Assembly (NCBI RefSeq): GCF_011604685.1
Contig: NZ_CP050063.1
Span: 3,804,501-3,868,500 of the forward strand
Source: Spirosoma aureum
GTDB taxonomy: Bacteria > Bacteroidota > Bacteroidia > Cytophagales > Spirosomataceae
Direction: 5' to 3'
Length of the DNA: 64,000 bases
Below the pieces are notes generated by a model that was not told the origin of the DNA, made no database searches, and saw only the letters and a program-made list of their open reading frames with translations. How positions within the stretch are numbered: the stretch's first letter is position 1; the number at the start of each line of letters is the position of its first letter. Positions 17,551 through 27,285 of this stretch are shown one piece after another. The position numbers and the translations under genes are program-made.

Positions 17551-20109
17551 ATGCGGTTTGTCTTCTTACTTTACCTGCTGCTAAGCCAGGCTCCCAAACT
17601 CAGGGCACAACCCATGGCCATCGCCGAAGCCAACCGTTTACGATCGACGCTGAATGAGAGTCGAGCTGATACCCAGCAGGTTCAAACCAGGCTGCGGCTG
17701 GGTGACTTTTATTTACATAAAACCCTGCATGTTAAACCCAGCCTGGACTCGGCGCTGACCATGGCTCAGCAAGCCCTGACTCTATCCCGTCGAATGGGCT
17801 TCACCAGAGGAGTAGACGATGCAGTTTTGGTGCAGGGTAGTGTTTTTATCCGCCAGCGAAGGACTGAACTGGTCGAGAAGATGCTCAAGGGCGTGAGTGA
17901 AACCATCCAGATCAGGCTGCTGCTGGAGTTGGGCAAAAGCTGGCTTCGCTCCACCATGAGCCGGGAGGCCGACTGGAGCACAGCCCGTGTCTACTTTGAG
18001 CGAGCCGATACCCTGAGTCAGCGCATCCACAGCCAGCACTGGCAGCAGGAAAGTCAGTTGTTGATGGGATTAAGCTACTTACTGAATGGTGACTGGCCCA
18101 CCGGCATGACCTACTTCCTGCCAGTAATTCAGGCTCGTCGGGATGCAGGTGACAAGGCGGGCGAACTTTGGGCACTTTTAAAATGGGTCACTGCTTCGCA
18201 AAGAGGTCATAAGGAAGAGCGGATAGGGTTTGCCAACCGGGCTTTGAGGCTGGCCCGACAACTTGGGGATAAGCCAAAACAGGCAGCCCTATTACTGGTA
18301 ATTGGCTATAATTACCAATTATTGGTAAACCTGAAACAAGCCCAGAAGGAGGCCGATCAGGCACTAGCCATCTATAAGGCGATTGGACCCAAGCCGATCT
18401 ATGAGACCTATATAAACTTAATGAGAGAAAGCGATTTCATTCATCGAACGCATCTCATTGATTTCTCAAGCCCGTACTTTCTACTAACCGATATCCATTT
18501 ACAAAAAAATAATTTGGACCAGGCCTTACGGTACTACCTGAAAATCATCGAAGAAGCTGAAGCCCATAGGTTGCCCAATGATCTGGATTATCTCTATTTT
18601 ATGATCGGCAATGTGTACTATAACTGGAATCAGTTTGACAAGAGCATCGATTACTACCAGCAGTCGCTGGCCCTTAGCCACCAAAAAGGAGAGGTTGCCA
18701 TCTACGGAGGAATGGTTAGACGACTGGTTGCCTGCTTACTTAAGCAAGGTAAGGTGCAACCAGCTCTAACCCAGCTCAAATCCGTTGTTTCACAAGATCC
18801 ACCCCTCTATCCTGTCTTTTTTGAAAAACCAAACCTATTACGCAGCTTTGGCGATTGTTATACTGCCCTGAAGCAATATCGGCTTGCTGAAACCTACTAT
18901 TTGCAGGCTCTTCAGTGGTCGGAGAATGGGCCGGAAGGGGTAAGCCAAAATCTGGCCCGTTTACAAGTGAGTCAATTTTATGTGAACACTGGTCAGTTTA
19001 CCAAGGCCCGCCTTTACCTGAAAAAGGTGGCCAATGTTCCTGATTATAAATACCCCTTGCCTAACAGACAGGAAATTGTTTGGTTGCGCTTTAAGGTCGA
19101 CTCCGCCTTTGGCCACACTGCGTTGGCGCTTCGGCACTACCAGCGTTACAAGGCCATCAATGACTCTGTCTTTAACCAGACCAAGAGCCAGCAGATTGCC
19201 GAGTTGGGTATCCGCTACGAAACCCAAAAGAAAGAACAGGACTTGCGGCTGAAAGCCAAAAACATCGCTTTATTGACTCAGCAAGGCCAGACCCAGCAAG
19301 TTCAGCGTAATGGACTACTGGCAGGCACAGCCCTGTTGATGGCCCTGTTGGGACTGAGTGTCAACCGCTACCGACTCAAACAACGTAGCAACCAGCTCCT
19401 GGAGACCAAACAAGAGCAGATCAATCACAAGAATCAGGAGTTGCAGCAACTGCTTGAGGATAAGGAACGACTGCTGAAGGAGATTCACCATCGGGTCAAA
19501 AACAACCTTCAGGTGGTGATGAGTCTGTTGAACTCCCAGGCCAGTTATCTCTCGGATGATTCGGCTCTGTCGGCCATCCAGCAGAGCCAGCACCGCTTGC
19601 AGTCGATGGCTCTGATCCACCAGAAGCTTTACCAGGCCCAGGGCGTGGCCTGTATTCCGATGGCTGACTATATTGAGGAGGTGGTGGCCTACCTGCGGGA
19701 GTCCTATGAGCTGCCCCAACCCATTGGCTTTGAGGTGAATGTAGAGGCAATTGAACTAGACGTCACCCAGGCGGTGCCCTTAGGCCTGATCATCAACGAA
19801 GCCATTACCAACTCTCTCAAATATGCCTTTCCCGATGGTCGTCCCGGAACGATCAGTCTGGCCTTTCATCGGCTAAGGCCCACTGAGTATGAGCTTAGGA
19901 TAACGGATGATGGAGTTGGCTTACCGGCAGATTATGATCCTGCTCATAGTCACTCTTTGGGCATGACCCTCATTGAAGGCTTTAGCCAGCAACTGGGAGG
20001 GGAGTTAACGATTCGTAATAACGCTGGCTTATCGATCAGCTTACAGTTTCAGGACGAACAACTGACCAGTACTGCTTCCAGTGTAGCCACTACTTCAAAG
20101 ATGGTTTAA
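17551..20109 (+). CDS. TPR sensor histidine kinase, HisKA_2 type
   Basis: About 852 residues from the ATG at 17551, which opens a signal peptide (RFVFLLYLLLSQAPKLRA); an upstream in-frame ATG adds 17 non-signal residues and is rejected. Periplasmic TPR-like helical repeats fill residues 30-560. A coiled-coil and one membrane span (LLAGTALLMALLGLSVNRY, about 589-609) follow. The HisKA_2 motif [11 protein letters not shown] has the phospho-acceptor at about His647, and the ATPase domain has NEAITNSLKYAFP and DDGVGLP. No cognate response regulator is adjacent. The kinase half is nearly the same as those of the genes at 45734 and 56805. Confidence 0.93.
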   Translation: MRFVFLLYLLLSQAPKLRAQPMAIAEANRLRSTLNESRADTQQVQTRLRLGDFYLHKTLHVKPSLDSALTMAQQALTLSRRMGFTRGVDDAVLVQGSVFIRQRRTELVEKMLKGVSETIQIRLLLELGKSWLRSTMSREADWSTARVYFERADTLSQRIHSQHWQQESQLLMGLSYLLNGDWPTGMTYFLPVIQARRDAGDKAGELWALLKWVTASQRGHKEERIGFANRALRLARQLGDKPKQAALLLVIGYNYQLLVNLKQAQKEADQALAIYKAIGPKPIYETYINLMRESDFIHRTHLIDFSSPYFLLTDIHLQKNNLDQALRYYLKIIEEAEAHRLPNDLDYLYFMIGNVYYNWNQFDKSIDYYQQSLALSHQKGEVAIYGGMVRRLVACLLKQGKVQPALTQLKSVVSQDPPLYPVFFEKPNLLRSFGDCYTALKQYRLAETYYLQALQWSENGPEGVSQNLARLQVSQFYVNTGQFTKARLYLKKVANVPDYKYPLPNRQEIVWLRFKVDSAFGHTALALRHYQRYKAINDSVFNQTKSQQIAELGIRYETQKKEQDLRLKAKNIALLTQQGQTQQVQRNGLLAGTALLMALLGLSVNRYRLKQRSNQLLETKQEQINHKNQELQQLLEDKERLLKEIHHRVKNNLQVVMSLLNSQASYLSDDSALSAIQQSQHRLQSMALIHQKLYQAQGVACIPMADYIEEVVAYLRESYELPQPIGFEVNVEAIELDVTQAVPLGLIINEAITNSLKYAFPDGRPGTISLAFHRLRPTEYELRITDDGVGLPADYDPAHSHSLGMTLIEGFSQQLGGELTIRNNAGLSISLQFQDEQLTSTASSVATTSKMV

Positions 20110-20258
20110 TGACAGTTAGCTTCCTATAATATGTAATATCATTAGTTGTCTTACAAAGATCGTTGATGGTGGCAATGATCCAAGCCGTTCGTCTAAGCAG
20201 TGAGCACAAACTGTACACCTGTGTCGGCGTTATGCCTTGACATCATAACGCAGGCTTT

Positions 20259-20316
20259 AAATCTCCAAAATCAGTGAAAATTTTTTACCCAAATTCTTCA
20301 CTGATTTTGGAGATTT
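20259..20316. repeat. long inverted repeat, 20-bp perfect arms
   Basis: Positions 20259-20278 and 20297-20316 are perfect reverse complements with an 18-base loop containing a T run. It lies 150 bases after the sensor kinase stop and may terminate or protect that transcript. Confidence 0.75.
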
Positions 20317-20789
20317 TGGAGGATGAACAATTATTTGTAAACTATTAACTTTGTATAAGATATTGATTTTCAATAGCTTTTAAAAATAATAGTTAGCTTT
20401 TTATTTATGGTATGCCAATTGGTATATGATTTAAGCCTTGCTGTTGCAAGGATTCGTTCATACCAACGCTGCCCATATTATGGAATCGACTTTACTTGTC
20501 ATTTATCCGAAAGAGCATGCTTTCAACAGAAAGCCAAGGCACTCAAACGTAAATAAAGCAACCAATAAGTATGTTTTCAGGCTCTTCAACGAGCGCATGC
20601 CCGGCGGCCACTATGTCCATACTTATACGTGTGCATTTCAGGTAATCAAGACCTGCAAGGAATTAGTCCGAACAATGGTTAGAACCAGATCATGCAACTC
20701 TGGCTAAAGGATAAACAGGTACTGTTAAATAATATATCGGCAGAGTTTCATCAGACACGCCGATTACTCAGTATCGCACGTTCAGGTAT

Positions 20790-20978
20790 TTATCGTACGC
20801 TTACTTCAACATCCTCATCGGAATGGGCATAAAGTGCCTGCTTATAGTATCGCAGCTGTATTAAAAACTCCACTAACCAACGCTCCATCGATTCAACGGC
20901 AGAGGGGCTGGACAAGTAAATCAATTCTTTCCCAGACGGTGGTGCTTGCGAATGGTACTCGTTCGTCTATACCATCCT
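20790..20978 (-). other. possible relic or small protein-coding stretch
   Basis: A minus-strand frame without ATG at its 5' side reads SGKELIYLSSPSAVESMERW and goes on with VEFLIQLRYYKQALY to a stop at 20790. It is closed upstream by TAG at about 20976. The composition is protein-like. From the internal ATG at 20888 only 32 residues would be made. It may be the end of a lost gene. No family is recognised. Confidence 0.25.
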
Positions 20979-21006
20979 TGCTTTCAACAATAAACAACAA
21001 ATAACG

Positions 21007-21615
21007 ATGAACAAATTTGTATGCACAGCATTGGTACTCATTGGAATGTTGAGCACCACATTAGCACAGGTAGCACTGGTTCCCAAAGCGGGACTGAACT
21101 TGGCCCGTATTGCATTCGACCAGGCTAACAACAACGATACCCGAACACGCGGTGTATTTGTGGGAGGGATTGGCGTATTGATTGGCTCGCCGTTTAATGT
21201 CTTTTCCCTTCAACCTGAAGTACTGTTTTCTCAGAAGGGGTATCAGCGTGCCAAAAACGATCGATTCACAGTGAATTACATTGAGATTCCTGTAATGGGC
21301 CGGTTGAGCTTAGGCAGTAAGCAGACCCGTGGTTATTTAGGTATTGGTCCTTCCTACGGTTTCGCCATTGGAGGGAAGAATCGGGGAACCGATGGAAAAG
21401 ACGTAAAAGTTGAATTTGGCGATGGACCCGGTGAAACGAACCGATCGGACTGGGGCTTGCAATTCGGTTTGGGGCTTAGCCAGCAGTTGGGTATCGGAGC
21501 GCTACAAATCGAAGGTCGGTATGGTTTGGGCCTTTCCAATATTAGTTCGGCAGAGTCGCATAACCGGGTCATTTCATTTACGGCAGGCTACGCCATCCCG
21601 ATTCGTAGTCGCTGA
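21007..21615 (+). CDS. outer-membrane beta-barrel protein, porin/PorT family
   Basis: 202 residues. The signal peptide FVCTALVLIGMLSTTLAQ is followed by alternating beta strands typical of the Bacteroidota OMP beta-barrel family. These include PKAGLNLARIAF, FSLQPEVLFSQKGY, NYIEIPVMGRL, RGYLGIGPSYGFAIGGK, DWGLQFGLGL and a C-terminal ISFTAGYAIPI. The function is unknown; such 8-strand barrels sit in the outer membrane. The ECF sigma factor follows within 150 bases on the same strand, so a link with envelope signalling is possible but not shown. Confidence 0.85.
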   Translation: MNKFVCTALVLIGMLSTTLAQVALVPKAGLNLARIAFDQANNNDTRTRGVFVGGIGVLIGSPFNVFSLQPEVLFSQKGYQRAKNDRFTVNYIEIPVMGRLSLGSKQTRGYLGIGPSYGFAIGGKNRGTDGKDVKVEFGDGPGETNRSDWGLQFGLGLSQQLGIGALQIEGRYGLGLSNISSAESHNRVISFTAGYAIPIRSR

Positions 21616-21755
21616 TAATTCAACGTATGGATGTAAATGACATCCTCGTAAGCCCACTGTCTGTGGAAAGACATAAACCTGTAATTGGCTTCGATTCCCA
21701 CGATTCTGTTTGCCTTGCTTCCTTACCAAATTTTATACGACATAACAAAAATGAC

Positions 21756-22265
21756 ATGAATACTACCGATCAACACACCGAATTTACCCAGCAGATTACC
21801 CAGTTCATGAGCCCATTACGTCAACTCGCCATTCAGTTTACAAAAGACCCGGAGGACGCCAACGATCTGGTGCAGGACACGCTGCTGAGAGCATACAGGT
21901 ATTGGCACAAATTCAGGCCCGATTCTAATCTGAAAGCCTGGTTATTCACAATCATGCGCAACACGTTTATCACGTGTTGTCAGCAGAAAAAACGCGAACG
22001 ACGGGTAATCGTTTCGGCCCATTCCTGTGATTTGGCCAATTCATCCCTCAATTCTATAGCAAACGGGGCAATTAGCGAGACCTTACAGGAGGACATCTGG
22101 ACAGCGGTTACCCAATTGATGGCGATGCATCAGGAGGCTTTTCTACTGCATTTAGCTGGCTATAAGTATTTTGAAATAGCTCGTAAGTTAGCAATTCCAG
22201 TAGGAACCGTAAAAAGCCGAATCTTCATTGCCCGGAAGGAGTTGCAGCGTCGAATAAGCCGCTAA
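21756..22265 (+). CDS. ECF RNA polymerase sigma factor
   Basis: 169 residues from the ATG at 21756; the frame is open upstream, but those 43 residues have no sigma-factor character. Sigma region 2 is LAIQFTKDPEDANDLVQDTLLRAYRYWHKFRPDSNLKAWLFTIMRNTFI. Region 4 is LAGYKYFEIARKLAIPVGTVKSRIFIARKELQ. No anti-sigma factor gene is adjacent. It is a cytoplasmic promoter-specificity subunit, probably for an envelope or stress regulon. The beta-barrel gene upstream is a possible co-transcribed partner. Confidence 0.92.
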   Translation: MNTTDQHTEFTQQITQFMSPLRQLAIQFTKDPEDANDLVQDTLLRAYRYWHKFRPDSNLKAWLFTIMRNTFITCCQQKKRERRVIVSAHSCDLANSSLNSIANGAISETLQEDIWTAVTQLMAMHQEAFLLHLAGYKYFEIARKLAIPVGTVKSRIFIARKELQRRISR

Positions 22266-22502
22266 TTCACTTTATGTCATCGAGTGATGTAAACATTATA
22301 TATTCTGCTGAATTAAAAATTGACCCGGATTGCATGGTAAGCCTGGATTGATTAACAGGCTAAACGTATGACTATCAACGACAACAGTGGGCCTTCTTAC
22401 TCGATTTTTGCTTCTCACTCAGGCCTTAACTGAGTGCATGACATCCTGTCCAGAAGCGGATTAGTGCTGTCATGACTTTCTCCATCAAAACCAATACTTA
22501 TC

Positions 22503-23087
22503 ATGAAAAATCTTTATATCTCTATCAGTTTGGTCATCGCGCTGATTGGCTGTAGCCCGCGCGTAACTGTGGATAAAACCCAAACAATTGATTTTAATCA
22601 CTATAAAACTTACGGCTGGATGGATTCAGATGTAAACGCGGGACAAAATCCGCTGTATTACAACCAACTCGCCACGCAACGTGTAGAGCAGACCGTTAAT
22701 ATGGTGTTAAGCCAGCGGGGACTGGATTCAACGAAAAACATGCCCGATTTGCTGGTCGGTTATCACTTCTTTGTTGAAGATAAAACGCGTTTAGTCACCA
22801 GCAACCCTTCACCGACTCCCGTATATGGGCCTTATTATGGCTGGGGCCGCTGGGGATATCGGAACTGGCGCCCATCCTGGTGGAGCTGGAACACCTGGGG
22901 CCCCATGTACTCCCAGGAAAAATATGAAGCTGGTACTGTGGTGATTGATATGGTTGATGCTGAAACCAAACAGTTGATCTGGCGGGGTTCTGTTCAAAGT
23001 GCCATTGTAGACCCGGCGCGGATCAGCGATCAGTTACAACGGGACGTACAACGGATCATTGAACAATTCCCCCAACGGAAAGGCTAG
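22503..23087 (+). CDS. DUF4136 lipoprotein
   Basis: 194 residues. A lipoprotein signal (LVIALIGC, lipobox cysteine at 17) is followed by the DUF4136 pattern: DFNHYKTYGWMD, a VEQTVNMVLSQRGLD helix, DLLVGYHFF, a Trp/Gly/Tyr-rich insert (YGPYYGWGRWGYRNW) and GTVVIDMVDAETKQLIWRGSVQ. Proteins of this family are envelope lipoproteins of unknown function. It is monocistronic and converges on the sigma-54 activator gene at 23402, with a long hairpin in between. Confidence 0.9.
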   Translation: MKNLYISISLVIALIGCSPRVTVDKTQTIDFNHYKTYGWMDSDVNAGQNPLYYNQLATQRVEQTVNMVLSQRGLDSTKNMPDLLVGYHFFVEDKTRLVTSNPSPTPVYGPYYGWGRWGYRNWRPSWWSWNTWGPMYSQEKYEAGTVVIDMVDAETKQLIWRGSVQSAIVDPARISDQLQRDVQRIIEQFPQRKG

Positions 23088-23401
23088 CTATCTCAAGGAC
23101 AATTGAATCTATTGCCTTGTATTTGTAACGCTCAACGATAACAGCCAACAGACTGGTCGATACTGCCCGTATTTATGCCACTGATTGTAATAAAGGCATT
23201 CCCTTATTCGGTAGGCCGATCATAAACCTGTAAGCTTGTAAGCGTTACATATGTGACTGATCTGGCATCAGGACCTTCGCCTGGTAGGTGTGTCAAGGCT
23301 TGGTGGACCGTGGTTAGTATAAACGTCACCGTCAACCATGGCACACCTCCAGGCGAAAGTCCCGGACATTGATCGCTAAACTATTGTTGAATTTCTGGCA
23401 G
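23088..23401. other. convergent intergenic region, 314 bp
   Basis: It contains the long imperfect inverted repeat at 23271-23362. The first 180 bases show nothing recognisable. Confidence 0.55.
23271..23362. terminator. long imperfect hairpin between convergent genes
   Basis: The left arm 23271-23294 and right arm 23340-23362 pair over about 22 bases with a one-base bulge and two mismatches. An inner stem CCGTGGTT/AACCATGG extends it. Its position between convergent stops suits a bidirectional terminator, although there is no T run. Confidence 0.6.
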
Positions 23402-25387
23402 TTAATCGGCCGACTTACTCCGCTTGATATCCATTCGTATCATCTTGGCTTCGAGCGTTGTTGGTTTAATGTTCAGCAGTTCAGCAGCACCGCCTTTTCC
23501 TCGAATCCGATAATTCGCTTGTTTCAACGCGGCCAGAACATTGTCCCGTTCGGCCTGATCAAATGGTTTGACAAAGGTTGTTGACTGACTAGCCAGAGGA
23601 GTAGATATGGAGTGAGTTGTCAATGATTCACGTAAAAAGATCTCGGGCGTAGTGCTCATAATAGCAGCCCGTTCCAGCAGATGCTCTAACTCCCGGATAT
23701 TGCCGGGCCAATGATAATTCTGAAGTTGTTCTAACGAAGTTTTCGAAAGTCCTGTCAGCCTTTTGCCCAGTTTCTTGGCGATCTTCGCCAAAAAGAAATT
23801 AGCCAGTGGAATCAGGTCTTCCCGCCGATCCCGTAGGGGAGGCAGATTAATGGGAAATACGTTCAGGCGGTAAAACAGATCCTGACGGAATCGGCCAGCG
23901 ATTACCTCTTGATGCAAATCACGGTTGGTTGCCGCAATCACCCGTACATCGCAATAAATAGACCCTTTTCCCCCAACACGTTCAATCTCCTTTTCCTGCA
24001 ACACACGCAGTAATTTTGGTTGCAGCTCCAGGGGTAGCTCGCCAATCTCATCCAGGAAAATAGTACCACCATGAGCCAGTTCAAACTTGCCAACCCGCTT
24101 ATCGACAGCACCTGTAAATGCCCCTTTTTCATGGCCGAATAACTCCGACTCGATGAGATTGGTTGGCAGGGCCGCGCAGTTGAGCTTGATTAAGGCTTTG
24201 GTCTTACGGGTTGATCGATTGTGAACAGCGCGCGCGATCAGTTCTTTACCCGTACCGGTCTCACCCTGAATCAGGACAGTATAATCGGTTGGGGCCACTT
24301 GCTCAATGCTGTTGAACACAGCCAGCAAAGAGGGGCTGGTTCCGATGATTTCCTCAAAATTAGCTCCAGTTTTTACCTCCTCCAGCAAATAGGTATTTTC
24401 CTGGCGCAGTTGTTCACTGAGCTGCTCGATCTTATCAAAAGCCAGTAACCGATCAACCGTCAGTGTGAGCGACGGCTGCATTCGTAGAAGTAAAGCCAGG
24501 TGATTTGGCTGATAGGTGTCTGGCTGTCGGCTAAAAAAGGAAACATAGAAGGTGCCATTTTGCGCCGTTTTTAAAGGAATCGTCAAATTTGACTCTAGTC
24601 GGAACGTTTTGGCAATGAGTGCTTTTAAGGGATTTTGCCGACATATCGCGACAAAATCAGCTCCGTTATAAAGAGCCTCTCCATCGTAAGGAACCTGAGA
24701 GAGAATCTGTTGGTACTTTTCCATTGACAGGCTGGTCATTTGCAGAAAAGTATTCGTCCCAATGGTTTGATAGTCATCGAGGCCGATCCTGAAGAAGCTA
24801 TAGGAGCGGAAGGCATTCTGGGTCGGTTCTCTTTCCGGCCCCAAAACCATGTAATCGAATGGAATATAGGGCTGAAAAAGCCGTGCAACGGTTAGTAACC
24901 GTTGTTCCCAGTTACTCCTTTCCGAAAGCGCATCTGTTAATTTAATTTGTAATGCCTGTTCCTGTCGTACCTGTAGTTCGATGCTATGAGCGTGACGGTA
25001 ATGGGCAATTTCCAGCGCTACCAGCACATCTTTTTCACGGAAAGGCTTCACCAAAAAACCGTAAGGTTTGGTCATTTTAGCTTGCTCAAGAATGCTGGTA
25101 TTGGTATTGGCCGACAAATACACGAATGGGATAGCCTCTTTACTCAGCTGCCAGGCCAGATCAATACCCGTTTGCGCCCCCTTGAGGTGGATGTCCAGCA
25201 AAACCAGATCGGGTCGTTGCTGATGAATGATCTCCAGGGCTTTTTCCACTGTAAAGGCAATGCCACTGACCCGGTAGCCCGCTTTTTTCAGGATTATCTG
25301 CAAATCATTGGCTACCGCGAATTCATCTTCTACGAGCAGAATGGTTTGTGGAGATTCTTGGTTGACGTTTATGGCATTAAGCGGCAT
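23402..25387 (-). CDS. sigma-54 dependent response regulator with receiver domain
   Basis: 661 residues. The receiver domain (about 14-130) has acidic EDE at 20-22, phospho-acceptor Asp65 in LVLLDIHLKG and KPF near 118. A GAF-like middle (about 155-330) follows. The AAA+ domain has Walker A GETGTGKE at 375-382, GAFTGA at about 422-427 for sigma-54 contact, and DEIGELP. The Fis-type HTH at the end (AAELLNIKPTTLEAKM) binds enhancers. It is an NtrC-type activator. No kinase is adjacent; the orphan TPR kinases of this window are possible but unproven partners. Confidence 0.95.
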   Translation of the reverse strand: MPLNAINVNQESPQTILLVEDEFAVANDLQIILKKAGYRVSGIAFTVEKALEIIHQQRPDLVLLDIHLKGAQTGIDLAWQLSKEAIPFVYLSANTNTSILEQAKMTKPYGFLVKPFREKDVLVALEIAHYRHAHSIELQVRQEQALQIKLTDALSERSNWEQRLLTVARLFQPYIPFDYMVLGPEREPTQNAFRSYSFFRIGLDDYQTIGTNTFLQMTSLSMEKYQQILSQVPYDGEALYNGADFVAICRQNPLKALIAKTFRLESNLTIPLKTAQNGTFYVSFFSRQPDTYQPNHLALLLRMQPSLTLTVDRLLAFDKIEQLSEQLRQENTYLLEEVKTGANFEEIIGTSPSLLAVFNSIEQVAPTDYTVLIQGETGTGKELIARAVHNRSTRKTKALIKLNCAALPTNLIESELFGHEKGAFTGAVDKRVGKFELAHGGTIFLDEIGELPLELQPKLLRVLQEKEIERVGGKGSIYCDVRVIAATNRDLHQEVIAGRFRQDLFYRLNVFPINLPPLRDRREDLIPLANFFLAKIAKKLGKRLTGLSKTSLEQLQNYHWPGNIRELEHLLERAAIMSTTPEIFLRESLTTHSISTPLASQSTTFVKPFDQAERDNVLAALKQANYRIRGKGGAAELLNIKPTTLEAKMIRMDIKRSKSAD

Positions 25388-25577
25388 AGTTGATTTAGAA
25401 ATTGTTATGGGCAGGACTTGGTTGTTTTTCGCTCAATACGAACTGGATATTTAATTCCAGACGGCTACGCAGGCTCAACTGACCACCTGACTATTTCCAG
25501 ATGCCAGGTATGTTATGACTCCTCAAATCACTGGTTGATCATGCTGTTGGGACCAATTTCACTACTCCTCAACCGTT

Positions 25578-27167
25578 CTACGTTTTTCGGGTTCTAGCCT
25601 CTTCCAGATCCAATTCGCGTTCTTTCGCCCGGATTAAATGGTCCGCAAATATATTATCCCGGTGCATTTTCTTTAGGACAGCACGCCTGACCCGAATTAT
25701 TTCGAGCAACATATCCCGGTAGGTTTTCATAAAGGATGGTGATAAGTCATCATCGGCAACCAGGCTTTTATTCGCTATTTCTGCCATCCGCTCATACCTG
25801 TTTTTTACTCTCGTAAAAACAGGTATTTCAGTGATCTCGGTTGGGCAGTTGCGTTCTAAATATTCAATTACCGCAATTGCTAACTTATAGCGAATCGTAT
25901 TTTCCTGCTGAACGTCATTCTCATGGGTCTCCACTTTTAACCAGCGTAATAAAAAAGGCAGTGTAAGACCTTGAAGAATCAACGTGGCTAGTATAACCGT
26001 GAAGGTAATAAACAATATTAAGCTCCTGTACGGAAATTCAATACCCGTTGAGAGGGTTAATGGAATAGCTAAAGCAGAGGCCAGCGATACGACGCCACGC
26101 ATGCCACTCCACCCGACAACAAAGTCCGCTTTCCAGTTAAATCGGGCCTCATTATTTTCTCGACTGGGTTTAAGCAAACGGATTAGATAGTTCACTGTAA
26201 AGACCCAGAACAAGCGAATGATAATGGTTACCAGGCTTATGATAACCGCATAAAAAATGATGTGCGGGAAGGAATAACGCTCTATACCTTTAATTATTTG
26301 TGGTAATTGTAATCCTATCAAAATGAAGACGATTCCGTTCAGGAGAAAGACCAGAACTGACCAAACCGTTAACGACTGCAAGCGAGAGTTATAGGCGAAA
26401 ATGTCGGCAGATCGATAGGATACTAGCAACCCACCGCTTACTACCGCCAATACACCGGAAAAATGAAAATGCTCCGCCGTCAGATACATTAAATAGGGTG
26501 TAATCAATGTGAGTGCGGTGTCTGTGCCGGCTGTTGTCGGTAAATTTTTATGGATTAAATATACCAGATGGCCAATGGCGAGTCCAATGACAACACCCAT
26601 GATAACCACAGTGAAAAATCCTACTGTCGCATCCCAAAAAATAAACTTACCCGTGAGGATGCAAATCAGTGCAAAACGGAAGACGATTAAACTGGTGGCA
26701 TCGTTTAGTAAACTTTCCCCATCCAAAATGGTGGTCACACGTCGGGGTATCTTCAATTTCTGTAAAACGGATGTAGCCGCAATAGCATCAGGTGGTGAAA
26801 TAATACTCCCTAATAGAAACCCGGCTGCCAGCGAAAAATTGGGAATCAACCAATAAGAAACAAACGCGATACCTGTGGCTGTAAAAATGACAAGGCCAAC
26901 GGCTAAGGTGCCAATGGATCGACGTAAATGCCAAAACTCACTCCAGGCAGTGTTCCAGGCAGCTGAGTAGAGTAATGGAGGGAGAAAGATGAAAAAAATA
27001 ACATCAGGCCTCATACTTACCAACGGTACGCCTGGAATGAAACTGATAATGAGCCCGGCAAGAACTAATACGATCGGGTAGGGGACATTAAGTTTTTCAC
27101 TGATAAGCGCCAACATGGAAACCACGAATAACAGGGTCAACACAAGGAGCAAATGATTTTCTAACAT
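25578..27167 (-). CDS. Na+/H+ antiporter, CPA1 family
   Basis: About 529 residues from the ATG at 27167, which leads directly into the first membrane span (MLENHLLLVLTLLFVVSMLAL); 17 residues further upstream are open but look non-coding. About twelve spans follow. Family motifs include FFIFLPPLLYSAAWNT, the ion-binding SPPDAIAATS and LDGESLLNDATSLIVFRFA, plus GWSGMRGVVSLASALAIPL. A cytoplasmic tail of about 100 residues is rich in charged residues. The protein exchanges Na+ or another cation for protons across the inner membrane. It is not obviously in an operon. Confidence 0.93.
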   Translation of the reverse strand: MLENHLLLVLTLLFVVSMLALISEKLNVPYPIVLVLAGLIISFIPGVPLVSMRPDVIFFIFLPPLLYSAAWNTAWSEFWHLRRSIGTLAVGLVIFTATGIAFVSYWLIPNFSLAAGFLLGSIISPPDAIAATSVLQKLKIPRRVTTILDGESLLNDATSLIVFRFALICILTGKFIFWDATVGFFTVVIMGVVIGLAIGHLVYLIHKNLPTTAGTDTALTLITPYLMYLTAEHFHFSGVLAVVSGGLLVSYRSADIFAYNSRLQSLTVWSVLVFLLNGIVFILIGLQLPQIIKGIERYSFPHIIFYAVIISLVTIIIRLFWVFTVNYLIRLLKPSRENNEARFNWKADFVVGWSGMRGVVSLASALAIPLTLSTGIEFPYRSLILFITFTVILATLILQGLTLPFLLRWLKVETHENDVQQENTIRYKLAIAVIEYLERNCPTEITEIPVFTRVKNRYERMAEIANKSLVADDDLSPSFMKTYRDMLLEIIRVRRAVLKKMHRDNIFADHLIRAKERELDLEEARTRKT

Positions 27168-27285
27168 GGCGCAAATGTCAACATGTTGATAATTAGAAAG
27201 ATAGGTGAGGATGCGCAATAAAGATCAGACTCCCGTTCTGATTCAGAAACAAGACATAGTTGGTGAATCAGCTAATAAACCCGAC

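Larger units (their letters stand above)
20110..21006. other. intergenic region, about 900 bp
   Basis: Beside the inverted repeat at 20259 and the relic frame at 20790, the stretch 20430-20760 has open but unrecognised frames on the plus strand. They could be transposase debris, but no diagnostic motif is visible. Confidence 0.4.

Noticed and set aside
19315..19719. 134-residue minus-strand frame opposite the kinase core
   Set aside because: It is the antisense of the conserved HisKA_2 region and recurs opposite the paralogue for the same reason.
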